Source: CAVYWD01 sp963772225 (lineage in GTDB: Bacteria; Myxococcota; Myxococcia; Myxococcales; UBA5297). Taken from it: a stretch of 64,000 nucleotides of DNA. The notes under the pieces are model-generated. The model saw nothing but the letters and a program-made list of their open reading frames with translations. It searched no databases and had not been told where the DNA came from. Each line of letters starts with the position of its first letter. The stretch's first letter is position 1. Shown here piece by piece: positions 44,900 through 53,014 of the stretch. The stretch spans positions 186,001 to 250,000 of the forward strand of contig CAVYWD010000002.1 of NCBI GenBank assembly GCA_963772225.1, in the 5' to 3' direction. The position numbers were made by a program, and so were the translations under genes.

Positions 44900-45592
44900 A
44901 TGCTCCGCCTGCTCGCCACCGTCGCAGCGCTTCAGCTCGCCGACCCCGCTGTGGAGCTCGGGCAAGCCCGCGAGGCCGCCGCCCAGGGCGACCTGGGTGG
45001 GGCCAGCGCCAAGCTCGAGCGCATTACGGAGGCTTTTCCCAGCTGGGGCCTCGCGTGGGTCGAGCTGGCCGAGGTCCGGCTGCGCGCCGGCGCGCCCCTC
45101 CGTTCCATCGAGCCGTGCCTGGCCTCCGCGCGCTCCCTGGAGCCCGACAACCCGCGCACCTGGCTCCTTTCCGGCCACCTCTCCGAGCAGCGCGACGCTC
45201 GAGACGACGCCATCGCCGCCTTCGCCCGCGCGCTCGAGCTCCGGCCGTCGCTCCTCGAGGCCCGCGAGCCCCTGGGGCGCCTGCTGCTCTCGGCCGATCG
45301 CCCTGGCGATGCGCTTCCCCACCTGCAGGCCGTGGTCGCTGCCCACCCGGACGATCGCGCCGCGCGCGCGAACCTCGCGGAGGCCTACGAGCGCCTGGGC
45401 GACCTCAAGCGCGCCGAGGTGGAGCTCAAGGCTTTGGCGAGCCAGGCCCCTGGCGCCATCTACCGGCGCCGCCTCGCCGCCTTCTACGAGCGCACCGGCA
45501 ACCCCCAGAAGGCGGCGGCGGAGCTTCGAAGGTCCGACGGCGGCCGAAGGCCTTCGCGCGCCCTGCGCCCGCTCCTCCCCTCGGTTCGATAG
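44900..45592 (+). CDS. exported TPR-repeat protein
   Basis: The 230-residue product begins with a short hydrophobic signal-like stretch (MLRLLATVAALQLADP) and continues with about five TPR units, for example WLLSGHLSEQRDARDDAIAA and ANLAEAYERLGDLKRAEVEL. TPR proteins mediate protein contacts; no enzymatic domain is seen. ATG 44900 follows a GAAGAGG site. The sigma factor-like fusion gene starts 2 bp after its stop, so the two are almost certainly co-expressed and may act together. Confidence 0.8.
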   Translation: MLRLLATVAALQLADPAVELGQAREAAAQGDLGGASAKLERITEAFPSWGLAWVELAEVRLRAGAPLRSIEPCLASARSLEPDNPRTWLLSGHLSEQRDARDDAIAAFARALELRPSLLEAREPLGRLLLSADRPGDALPHLQAVVAAHPDDRAARANLAEAYERLGDLKRAEVELKALASQAPGAIYRRRLAAFYERTGNPQKAAAELRRSDGGRRPSRALRPLLPSVR

Positions 45593-45594
45593 CT

Positions 45595-47010
45595 TTGGCG
45601 CGGCTCTCCTCTCAACAGGACGGACGGCTCGTCGCGTCGGCGCTCGCCGGGAGCCGCGACGCGTTGGCCGAGCTCTACGGGCGCCACTACGGCGTCGCAG
45701 TGCGGCTCATCTCGGCTTGGTGCGACCTCGACGCCCTGGAGCGCTTGACCCTCACCGAAGAGGTCTTCGCCCGCGCCTTCGCCGGGCTGCCGCGGCTCAA
45801 GGAACCGGCCCGCTTCCAGAGCGCCCTGCTCATTCAAGCGCGCCAGGCGGCGCAGCTACGCGCCGAGCGCCGCCGCGGGATGCAGCCCTTCGTCGGCGAG
45901 CCGGAGCGCCCGGTGGAGCTCGCGCCGGAGCCCGGGGAAGCGTTGGCACGCTCCCAGGCCAAGGCGATGGTCGGGGAGGCAGGTGGGGCATCGACCGCTC
46001 TCGCTCAGCAGTTTTACCAGGACGGGGCCACCTCGCTGAGCGAGCTCGCAGCGCGCGCTGGCGCCGCGCCGGCACAGGGCGAGCGGCAGGTGGAGGCGCT
46101 GCGCGCCCGTTTGAAGCTCCGTCTCGCGGCGTCCCTCGTCGCGCGGCGCGCCGCCCAGAGCGGGCCGGGCGCCGAACCCCCCTCTGTCGGCGGCCACCTG
46201 CGCCGTGAATCCTGGGAAAAGGTCCTGCGGGGCGAGCCGGTCGACTCCGGCGACGCGCTGGCGCCCCACCTGGCCTCGAGCTGCGAGGTCTGCGAGCAGC
46301 GCCTCGCCGAGACTCCGGGCGCGGACGGTCTCGATGGCGACGTCGACCGGGCGCTCCTGAGCCTGAGCCGCAGGCCGCCGATGGTCCCGTCCACCGCGAG
46401 CTTCGAGAGGGTTTTGCGCCGCATGCGGCTCGACTCGCGCGCGGGCGCGCGGGGTGCCCTGGCGCTGCCTCCGCTCAGGCCCGGAATGGCGCTGCCGCTG
46501 TCGCTCGCCGGCCTGCTCGCGCTCGCGGGCCTCTCGGCTTTGATGCTTCAGCGGGTGCCGCCGCCGCGGTCGGTGGCGGGCGCCGAGCGGGGCGGGGCCC
46601 TGGAGATCGAGCTGGCGTTCAGCGCGTCTGCCGGGGGCCAAGCCGAGCCCGTCGCCGGCCGCTCGGGCGCGAACGTCTCCGAAGGCCACGAGCTCTCGCT
46701 GCAATACCTGCTTGCGCGCCCGGCCTTCGTGGCCCTGGTGCGCGTGCTGCCCGACGGCCACGCCGAGGTCTTGGCCCAGCCGGGCCGGATGGGCAGCGGC
46801 CGCCACGACCTCGCGATCAACGACGCTCGGATGCGAGTCTCGCTGCGCGGCGCCTTGGGCCCGAACCGGTTCGTCGCGCTGGCCAGCGAGGCGCCGCTCG
46901 GCGGCAGCGCCCTTCGCATTGCCCTGGAGGCGCTGGAGCGCGGCGCGGTTCCCCCGGGGCTAGGGAGCTCCATCGCCATGGACGAGTTCGAGGTCGCGGT
47001 CTCGCCCTGA
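45595..47010 (+). CDS. sigma factor-like protein fused to an anti-sigma-like membrane region
   Basis: The start is TTG 45595, 2 bp after the TPR gene; no ATG fits the conserved N-terminus. Residues 1-100 look like sigma-70 region 2 of ECF factors (DALAELYGRHYGVAVRLISA, LTLTEEVFARAFAGL), and 130-180 like a weak region 4 (ATSLSELAARAG). Residues 225-233 read HLASSCEVC, a zinc anti-sigma-like H-x4-C-x2-C (one residue longer than usual). A membrane helix at about 298-318 and an exported domain follow (FVALVRVLPDGHAEVLAQPG), resembling DUF4384. Sigma and anti-sigma parts are normally separate proteins. A degenerate regulator is the alternative. Confidence 0.7.
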   Translation: MARLSSQQDGRLVASALAGSRDALAELYGRHYGVAVRLISAWCDLDALERLTLTEEVFARAFAGLPRLKEPARFQSALLIQARQAAQLRAERRRGMQPFVGEPERPVELAPEPGEALARSQAKAMVGEAGGASTALAQQFYQDGATSLSELAARAGAAPAQGERQVEALRARLKLRLAASLVARRAAQSGPGAEPPSVGGHLRRESWEKVLRGEPVDSGDALAPHLASSCEVCEQRLAETPGADGLDGDVDRALLSLSRRPPMVPSTASFERVLRRMRLDSRAGARGALALPPLRPGMALPLSLAGLLALAGLSALMLQRVPPPRSVAGAERGGALEIELAFSASAGGQAEPVAGRSGANVSEGHELSLQYLLARPAFVALVRVLPDGHAEVLAQPGRMGSGRHDLAINDARMRVSLRGALGPNRFVALASEAPLGGSALRIALEALERGAVPPGLGSSIAMDEFEVAVSP

Positions 47011-47081
47011 AGGAGCGGCAAAGCTTTCGCGAGGCTCGCCGCCCCGCCCTGCAACCTGTCCGTCGTCTGAGGCGCGAGCCT

Positions 47082-47219
47082 CGCTAGAGGCTGTAACGAA
47101 AATGGTCTCCTCGCCACTCGAACAACCTCTCCTCCTTCGCCCCCTCCCCGCGAGCGGGGAGGGGGTAGGGGGGTGAGGAAAGCGCGCGACGATCACTGAC
47201 TTCCGTAACAGCCTCTCGC
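47082..47219 (+). repeat. dispersed ~140-bp palindromic repeat, copy B
   Basis: The element has imperfect terminal inverted repeats (left AGAGGCTGTAACGAA; right, on the other strand, AGAGGCTGTTACGGAA), the shared ATGGTCTCCTCGCCACTCGA block, the CCCCTCCCCGC/GCGGGGAGGGG hairpin and GGTGAGGAAA. It closely matches copy A at 20512. It fills most of the gap between two convergent genes, and its right end is 2 bp from the stop codon of the NlpC/P60-like gene. Confidence 0.88.
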
Positions 47220-47221
47220 CA

Positions 47222-47971
47222 CTAGCGGCTCAAGGTCGCGAAGCCCGCGAACAGCTCCGACGCCAGGCGCGATCGCTTGCCTTCCCGGAGGGTGTCGTTG
47301 ATCACGCGCCCGCTGGACGCGTCGCGTCGCTCCCGGGGGTGCTCGAGGTTCATGTGGTAGCGCGTGACGCCGTGCGCGACTCGGTGGATCACGACGACGG
47401 TCCCGTCGCTCTCGACCGACTCCACGATCCCCACGTGCGTCAGGCCGTCGTTCTCGCGCCCGTCGCGGTTGCGGTCGTAGGTCTCGCGGAAGAAGACGAT
47501 GTCCCCGGGCGCGGGCTTCTCGCTGCGGAGCAAGCCGTGGTGCCCCGCGTACCGCCAGATCACCATGACGCCGGAGTCGCCGGGGAGCCCGCCATCGGCG
47601 AAGAGGTCCAGCCCTTGAGTCGCGTAGACGGCCCGCACCAATCCGGTGCAGTCGTCTGGGTAGCGCTTGCCGTGGACGGCGAGGGCGCGCGCGCCCAGAA
47701 ACCCGCGCGCCGCCTGCGCCAGCGCCTCGCCGTCGACGCGCGCGGGGGCGGCCGAGGTCGCGGGCTCCGGCCCTGGCGCGGAGCCTGGGCCCGTCTGGTC
47801 CTGAGGGGTCGCGGGAGCCGGCTCGGGCGGCACCGGAGAAGGGTGCCCCTCGGGGGTCAGCGGCTCGTCGGGCGGGTCGATCATCGGCGAGCGATGGAGC
47901 GCGAGCCGCGCCGGCGCCGCGCAGCTCGCCGCGAGCAGAAGGGACAAGAGGGCAGGGGCAGGCCTACGCAT
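47222..47971 (-). CDS. NlpC/P60-like lipoprotein, putative peptidoglycan peptidase
   Basis: The 249-residue protein has a lipoprotein signal (ALLSLLLAASCAAP), a Pro/Glu-rich linker of about 60 residues and a C-terminal domain with a Cys in YPDDCTGLVRAVYATQ, LPGDSGVMVIW, PGDIVFFRETYD and the His of LTHVGIVESVESDGTVVVIH. This order matches NlpC/P60 or CHAP cysteine peptidases that cut wall peptides. ATG 47971 follows from the signal peptide. It is divergent from the HEAT lipoprotein gene. Confidence 0.82.
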   Translation of the reverse strand: MRRPAPALLSLLLAASCAAPARLALHRSPMIDPPDEPLTPEGHPSPVPPEPAPATPQDQTGPGSAPGPEPATSAAPARVDGEALAQAARGFLGARALAVHGKRYPDDCTGLVRAVYATQGLDLFADGGLPGDSGVMVIWRYAGHHGLLRSEKPAPGDIVFFRETYDRNRDGRENDGLTHVGIVESVESDGTVVVIHRVAHGVTRYHMNLEHPRERRDASSGRVINDTLREGKRSRLASELFAGFATLSR

Positions 47972-48097
47972 GGCGACGGACGCTCCACGGGCTTTCGCCC
48001 AATGGTAGGCCCGGCCCGGCGCTGGGCAAGAAAGCGGCCGAGCCGCGAAGCCCTCGATTGGGTGGCCTCGCGAGCGCGTGCTACGGTGAAAAGCTTC

Positions 48098-49897
48098 ATG
48101 CGGACGACATCGCTTTGTCTCTATGCCCTGGTCTTGGGCTCGGCCTGCGCTGCGGGCCGCGCGTACGACGCTGCTCGCCGAGAGGACACCGCGGAGGGCT
48201 ACCGCCGCTACCTGCGCGAGCGCCCGAATGAGCCGGCGGCGCCTCTCGCGCGCGAGAGGCTTGTCGAGCTCGAGTTCCTCGCGGCGCGGCGCCAGAACAG
48301 CCCCATGGCCTACAAGCGCTTCATGGAGGAGTTCCCCGACTCGGAGCGGCGGGCGGACGCGCAGGTCCTGCTCGAGAACCTCCGCTTCGAGGCGGCGCGG
48401 GCCGAAGGGACCCCGCTCGCCTGGAGCGAGTTCCTGCGCGACCACCCTTCCGGCGCGCACCAGGCCCAGGCGCGCGCGGAGCTGGACTCGGTGGACTTCG
48501 CCGCTGCGAAGCGCGAGGGCTCGGCCAAGGCGGCCCGCGAGTACCTGGCGCAACACCCCGACAGCCCGCACCGCGTCGAGGCCGAGCGCCTCCTGGACGA
48601 CAGGCTCTTTGCCGAGGCCAAGGCGGCGGGCGCGCGGGCGCTGGTCGACTACCTGGACGCGAGCGAGGCAGGCGCCCACCGCGACGAGGCCCGCGCGGCG
48701 CTCGCCCAGCGCGAGGCCAATGCCCGGGCGCTCCTGGGCGACTTCGACGGGGCTCGGCGGCGCGCAGTCCAGGTGGCGGATGGCGCCGCCCGCGCCGAGC
48801 TCGAGGCGTCGGTGGACGAGCTCGAGCTCGGCTGGGCCGAGGCGACGCTCGACCCGGAGGCGCTTTCGGCGCTCGCCCGGAGGCGCCCCCCGGCGGCGCC
48901 CAGGGCGCGCGCCCTGGAGAGCGAGCTCAAGCGGGACCCGGCCCTCCCGGAGGTCCGCCGCCTGGCCGAGCGGCTCGACCCGCGCCGCTTCGCCCGGCCC
49001 GCGGACGAGCTGGCGCGCGTGCTCACGTCGGGCGACCCGCGCGACCGCTGGCTCGCCGCCGAAGAGCTGGGTCGCATGGGCGCCATCGAGGCCGTCGATC
49101 CGCTCCTCGACGCCGCCGCCGACAGCCGCTTCACCCGAGTGCGGGCGCGGGCCTTCTCGGCCTTGCAGGCGCTGTTCGCGCTGCTCCCGAAGGACGCGCT
49201 CGACACTGAGTGGCGGGCCCGCGCCGAGGCGCTGCGAAAGCTGGCGCAGAGCGCGGCGCTCCAGGGGCGGCTGGCCGTCCTGGAGGACCTGCAGGGCGAT
49301 CCGCGCTCTCTCTCGGACTACGCCAAGGCGCTGCGCGGGGACGCGTCCGACCTCCTGGCCCTGCGTCGCATTGCCGCGCTTCGCGCCGGGCGCGGCGAGG
49401 CGTTCGCGGCCGCGGCGACCGCTCGCGACTGGGCCACGCGCGTCCGCCAGGCCGTCGAGCAGCGCTCGGGCGGAGACGGCACCGGCGCGCTCCTGGTCTC
49501 CCGCGCCCTGTGCGGCCTGCGCGACGACGCCCGGTCCGCGCTCGCCTTGCTCAAAGGCATCACCGCGGCGCAGGCGGCGGCCTTTTCAGAGGACCTGCCG
49601 CTCTTCGTGCAGCGCGCCGAGGACGCGGAGCGGCTGGCGAGCGCGCGGCTCTCGGACTCCGAGGCGGCGGCCCGCGAGCAGGACCCGGCCTTTCGGCCCT
49701 GCGGCGACGACGGCGGCCTCGCGGCGCGGCTGGGCGAAGGAGATGCGGAGCGGCTCGCGGCCGTCGAGGAGCTCGGACGCCGGTTCCAAGCTCGCGCGCG
49801 GCCGGTGCTCCTGCGCGCGGCCACGCTCGATCCGTCGCCGGAGGTGCGGGCTGCGGCCCGAGCCCGCGCCGATGCGGGGAAGGGAGCCATGCGATGA
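48098..49897 (+). CDS. HEAT-repeat lipoprotein
   Basis: A signal peptide ending in GSAC predicts a lipoprotein of 599 residues. The first half has repeated units of 40 or so residues with PD(S)-type turns (EFPDSERRADAQVLLENLRF, LAQHPDSPHRVEAERLLDD), and the second has HEAT-like helices (RDRWLAAEELGRMGAIEAVD). These are protein-interaction scaffolds; no enzyme motif is seen. The 3' end overlaps the next gene's ATG by four bases. Confidence 0.75.
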   Translation: MRTTSLCLYALVLGSACAAGRAYDAARREDTAEGYRRYLRERPNEPAAPLARERLVELEFLAARRQNSPMAYKRFMEEFPDSERRADAQVLLENLRFEAARAEGTPLAWSEFLRDHPSGAHQAQARAELDSVDFAAAKREGSAKAAREYLAQHPDSPHRVEAERLLDDRLFAEAKAAGARALVDYLDASEAGAHRDEARAALAQREANARALLGDFDGARRRAVQVADGAARAELEASVDELELGWAEATLDPEALSALARRRPPAAPRARALESELKRDPALPEVRRLAERLDPRRFARPADELARVLTSGDPRDRWLAAEELGRMGAIEAVDPLLDAAADSRFTRVRARAFSALQALFALLPKDALDTEWRARAEALRKLAQSAALQGRLAVLEDLQGDPRSLSDYAKALRGDASDLLALRRIAALRAGRGEAFAAAATARDWATRVRQAVEQRSGGDGTGALLVSRALCGLRDDARSALALLKGITAAQAAAFSEDLPLFVQRAEDAERLASARLSDSEAAAREQDPAFRPCGDDGGLAARLGEGDAERLAAVEELGRRFQARARPVLLRAATLDPSPEVRAAARARADAGKGAMR

Positions 49898-50301
49898 GCG
49901 CCTGGGAACGCGACTTTTGCGAGGCTGTCGAGGCCGCGCTCGCCGAGCGGCTCGAGGGAAGGCTTTCGCCCGGTGAAGGGGTGAGCGTCCAGGGCGAAAG
50001 CGGCGAGGATGTCCGGGCGCTCATCACCCTTCGCGGTGGGCCGAGCGGCGCCCAGTTCGAGCTCGAGGCGCGCGTCTCGGTCGGCCCCGACGGAGCGAAG
50101 GCGGCGCAGGAAGCCGCGCTCGACGCCCTCGACCTGCTCCTTCTCGAGTACCTCGATGCGGGCCGCGTTTGGCGCACGTCGGGCATCTTCGAAAGCCGCG
50201 AGCTCGCGGGCCGCGCGCTCCAGGTGCGCCTCGAGCGGACCTTCCCCGAGCTCGACGCCCAGGCGAATCGCCTGCTGGGCGACGACGCGGGGCGGAGCTG
50301 A
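49894..50301 (+). CDS. small cytoplasmic protein of unknown function
   Basis: I do not recognise this 135-residue protein. It has no signal or membrane segment. The fold seems mixed: a helix (EAVEAALAERLEG), three or more beta strands (VSVQGESGEDVRALITLRGG, AQFELEARVSVGPDG) and C-terminal helices (AALDALDLLLLEYLDA). Its ATG overlaps the stop of the HEAT lipoprotein gene, so the two are translationally coupled and may function together. Confidence 0.7.
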   Translation: MSAWERDFCEAVEAALAERLEGRLSPGEGVSVQGESGEDVRALITLRGGPSGAQFELEARVSVGPDGAKAAQEAALDALDLLLLEYLDAGRVWRTSGIFESRELAGRALQVRLERTFPELDAQANRLLGDDAGRS

Positions 50302-50304
50302 CGC

Positions 50305-50571
50305 TCAGGCGCGAACGGCTCGGCGGCCCCGGACGGCCCCGAGGATCAAGAGCGCTGCGATGGCCCCCGCGACCGAGAGGATGAGGCCGCCTGGGGAGAA
50401 CTGGCCCTGGTTTCGGTGCCAGATGAGAGTTCCCACGAGGCCGCCGATGATCGAGCCCGCCATGCCGAGGAGCATGGTGGCGAAAAGCCCCATGCTCTGC
50501 TTGCCCGGGACGAGAGCGCGGGCGATGAGGCCCGCGATCAGCCCGATGATGATGAAGGCGATGATGTGCAT
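50305..50571 (-). CDS. GlsB/YeaQ/YmgE-family stress membrane protein
   Basis: The 88-residue protein has three or so membrane helices: IIAFIIIGLIAGLIARAL, then SMGLFATMLLGMAGSIIGGL and LILSVAGAIAALLIL. This matches the transglycosylase-associated (GlsB/YeaQ) family of small inner-membrane proteins induced in stress; the molecular role is poorly known. It is convergent with the gene before it and divergent from the helicase gene. Confidence 0.9.
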   Translation of the reverse strand: MHIIAFIIIGLIAGLIARALVPGKQSMGLFATMLLGMAGSIIGGLVGTLIWHRNQGQFSPGGLILSVAGAIAALLILGAVRGRRAVRA

Positions 50572-50774
50572 CCGGTGACTCCTTCCCGCGCCTCGCGGCG
50601 TACGCTGACTCCAAAATGCTATTCACGCGATGGGCGGGCGGGGCTCGAGGCGCGGGCGCCGAGTGGCGCCGAGGGGGCGCAAGGCCGCTCACGAAGCGGT
50701 CGGCGATGCTCCCAGGGACGGGCCAGGGACGGCGCTTGCGGACCTGAACGTCTGTCGAGTAGATTCGACTCCTC

Positions 50775-52898
50775 GTGGCGATTCGCAAGTACACCCTGCA
50801 GAGCAGCGCGCCCGGGCCGTCGCTGCGCGTCGACTATCGGAGCCAGCTCAACGAGGAGCAGCTCGCGGTGGTCGAGGCGCCGGCGGGGCCGACCTTGGTC
50901 ATCGCCGGGGCAGGCTCTGGCAAGACGCGCACGCTGACCTTCCGGGTGGCGCGGCTGCTCGAGACCGGCTGCCCGCCCGAGAGCCTGCTCCTGCTGACCT
51001 TCACCAACAAGGCGTCGCGGGAGATGCTAAAGCGCGTCTCGGAGCTGTGCGGCGGCCTGGCCGACGTCCGGCGCATCGCCGGCGGGACCTTTCACCACGT
51101 GGCCCACGCGCTCTTGCGCGAGTTCGCGCCCTCGCTCGGGTTCTCGGAGCGCTTCTCGCTCATGGACCGCGAGGACTCGCGCGAGCTCATGGCGACGTGC
51201 GTGACCGACCTGCACCTTTCGGCCGGGCCGCGCCGGTTCCCCAAGGCCGAGGTGCTGCTGGAGCTCGTCTCGGCGGCGGTCAACACCGAGAAGTCCCTGG
51301 ACGAGGTCCTCGCCGACAAGCGGCCGCAGTTCTTGCCGCTCTCCGACAAGATCGCCCAGGTCGCCTCGCGCTTCGTGCAGCGAAAGCACGAGATGCAGGT
51401 CATGGACTTCGACGACCTGCTGCTGGGCTGGAGGCTGCTCCTCGCCAACCACCCCGAGGTGCGCGCTCAGCTCTCGGGGCGCTTCAAGGCCATCCTGGTC
51501 GACGAGTACCAGGACACGAACCGTCTCCAGGGCGACATCGTCGACCTCATGGCGGCGGGCCACCAGAACCTCACGGTGGTGGGCGACGACGCCCAGTCCA
51601 TCTACAGCTTCCGCGGCGCCGACTTCACCAACATCATCGAGTTCCCGGCGCGCTATCCCCGGTGCCAGATCTTCCGCCTGACTCAGAACTACCGCTCCAC
51701 GCCGCAGATCTTGGACCTCGCTAACCAGTCCATCGCCAACAACCGCAGGCAGTTCCCCAAGGAGCTGCGCTCGGTGCGGCCCAGCGGCCCCAGCCCGGCC
51801 CTGGTTCCGCTGCGCGACGCCTTCCAGCAGGCGGAGTTCATCGCCCAGCGCGTGCTCGAGCTGCGCGACGAGGGCATCGGGCTCGCCGAGCAGGCTATCC
51901 TGTACCGCGCCCACCACCACTCCATGGAGATCCAGCTCGAGCTCTCTCGGCGCGGCATCCCCTTCGTCGTCCGGAGCGGGGTCCGCTTCCTCGAGCAGGC
52001 GCACATCAAGGACGTCCTCGCGTACCTCAAGTTCGTCCACAACCCCATGGACGAGCTCGCTTTGAAGCGCGTCCTGAAGCTCTACCCGGGCATCGGCAGC
52101 GGCATCGCCGACGAGATCTGGACGGCGCTGCTGAAGTACGGCGAGCGGACGAGCCCCCTGGAGGCGCTCTCGCGCCCTGAAATTCGGCGCGAGGTGCCCA
52201 AGCGCGCGCAGCCGGGCTTCGAGCGCGCCGCCGACACCCTGCTCGCGCTCTCCGACCCCAAGCTACAGTCGGCGCCGGGCGAGATGGTGCTCAAGGTGCT
52301 CGCCGGCGGCTACGAGGACTACCTGCGCGACCAGTTCCTCAACGGCGAGGTGCGCGCCGAGGACCTCCGGCAGATGGCGGAGTATGCCGGCGGCTTTCCG
52401 TCGCTCGCGGACTTCTTGTCCGAGGTCACGCTGCTCGCCGAGTTCCAGTCCGAGGACGTGGTGGAGGGCGCCGAGCCCGACGAGTACGTGACGCTCTCCT
52501 CGGTGCACCAGGCCAAGGGCCTGGAGTGGCGCGCGGTGTTCGTCGCCTGGCTCGCCGACGGGCGCTTCCCGCTCGCGCTGTCGCTGCGCCAGCCGGCCGA
52601 GGAGGAGGAGGAGCGGCGCCTCTTCTACGTCGCGGTCACCCGGGCGCGCGACGAGCTCTGGCTGACCTACCCGCTGACGGCCGCGCCCAAGGACAACGAG
52701 CGGACGCTGCTCAAGGTCTCCCGGTTCGTGGAAGAGCTGCCGAGCGGCGAGGGCGCACCGTACAATCGCGTGCAAATTGAGGTCGCGCCTTCGGTCGCGA
52801 CTCTTCCGCCGGCCCCGCCGCAGGCCAGCCTGCCAGCGCCGGAGGACGACCTCGAGGGGCCGGAGCGCGGGCCGCGGCGGCGGCGGTTCGACGCCTGA
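50775..52898 (+). CDS. UvrD/Rep-type DNA helicase
   Basis: This superfamily 1A ATP-dependent helicase of 707 residues has motif I AGAGSGKTRTLTFRVARLL near residue 45, motif II ILVDEYQDTN, motif III GDDAQSIYSFRGAD, motif V VHQAKGLEWRAVFV and motif VI LFYVAVTRARDELWLTYP. It unwinds DNA 3'-5' during repair or replication restart. The start is GTG 50775. UvrD, Rep and PcrA cannot be distinguished with certainty from sequence. No operon partner is evident. Confidence 0.94.
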   Translation: MAIRKYTLQSSAPGPSLRVDYRSQLNEEQLAVVEAPAGPTLVIAGAGSGKTRTLTFRVARLLETGCPPESLLLLTFTNKASREMLKRVSELCGGLADVRRIAGGTFHHVAHALLREFAPSLGFSERFSLMDREDSRELMATCVTDLHLSAGPRRFPKAEVLLELVSAAVNTEKSLDEVLADKRPQFLPLSDKIAQVASRFVQRKHEMQVMDFDDLLLGWRLLLANHPEVRAQLSGRFKAILVDEYQDTNRLQGDIVDLMAAGHQNLTVVGDDAQSIYSFRGADFTNIIEFPARYPRCQIFRLTQNYRSTPQILDLANQSIANNRRQFPKELRSVRPSGPSPALVPLRDAFQQAEFIAQRVLELRDEGIGLAEQAILYRAHHHSMEIQLELSRRGIPFVVRSGVRFLEQAHIKDVLAYLKFVHNPMDELALKRVLKLYPGIGSGIADEIWTALLKYGERTSPLEALSRPEIRREVPKRAQPGFERAADTLLALSDPKLQSAPGEMVLKVLAGGYEDYLRDQFLNGEVRAEDLRQMAEYAGGFPSLADFLSEVTLLAEFQSEDVVEGAEPDEYVTLSSVHQAKGLEWRAVFVAWLADGRFPLALSLRQPAEEEEERRLFYVAVTRARDELWLTYPLTAAPKDNERTLLKVSRFVEELPSGEGAPYNRVQIEVAPSVATLPPAPPQASLPAPEDDLEGPERGPRRRRFDA

Positions 52899-53014
52899 AG
52901 GCCGCACGCTCGGCCGGCGACCCCGAGCGCCGTGGGCGCACTTGACCCGGCTTCGGGCGGCAGAGTCCAATCGACGAAGGGAGCCTTGGGGGCGGGGCGG
53001 GCAGGAGACTCAGG

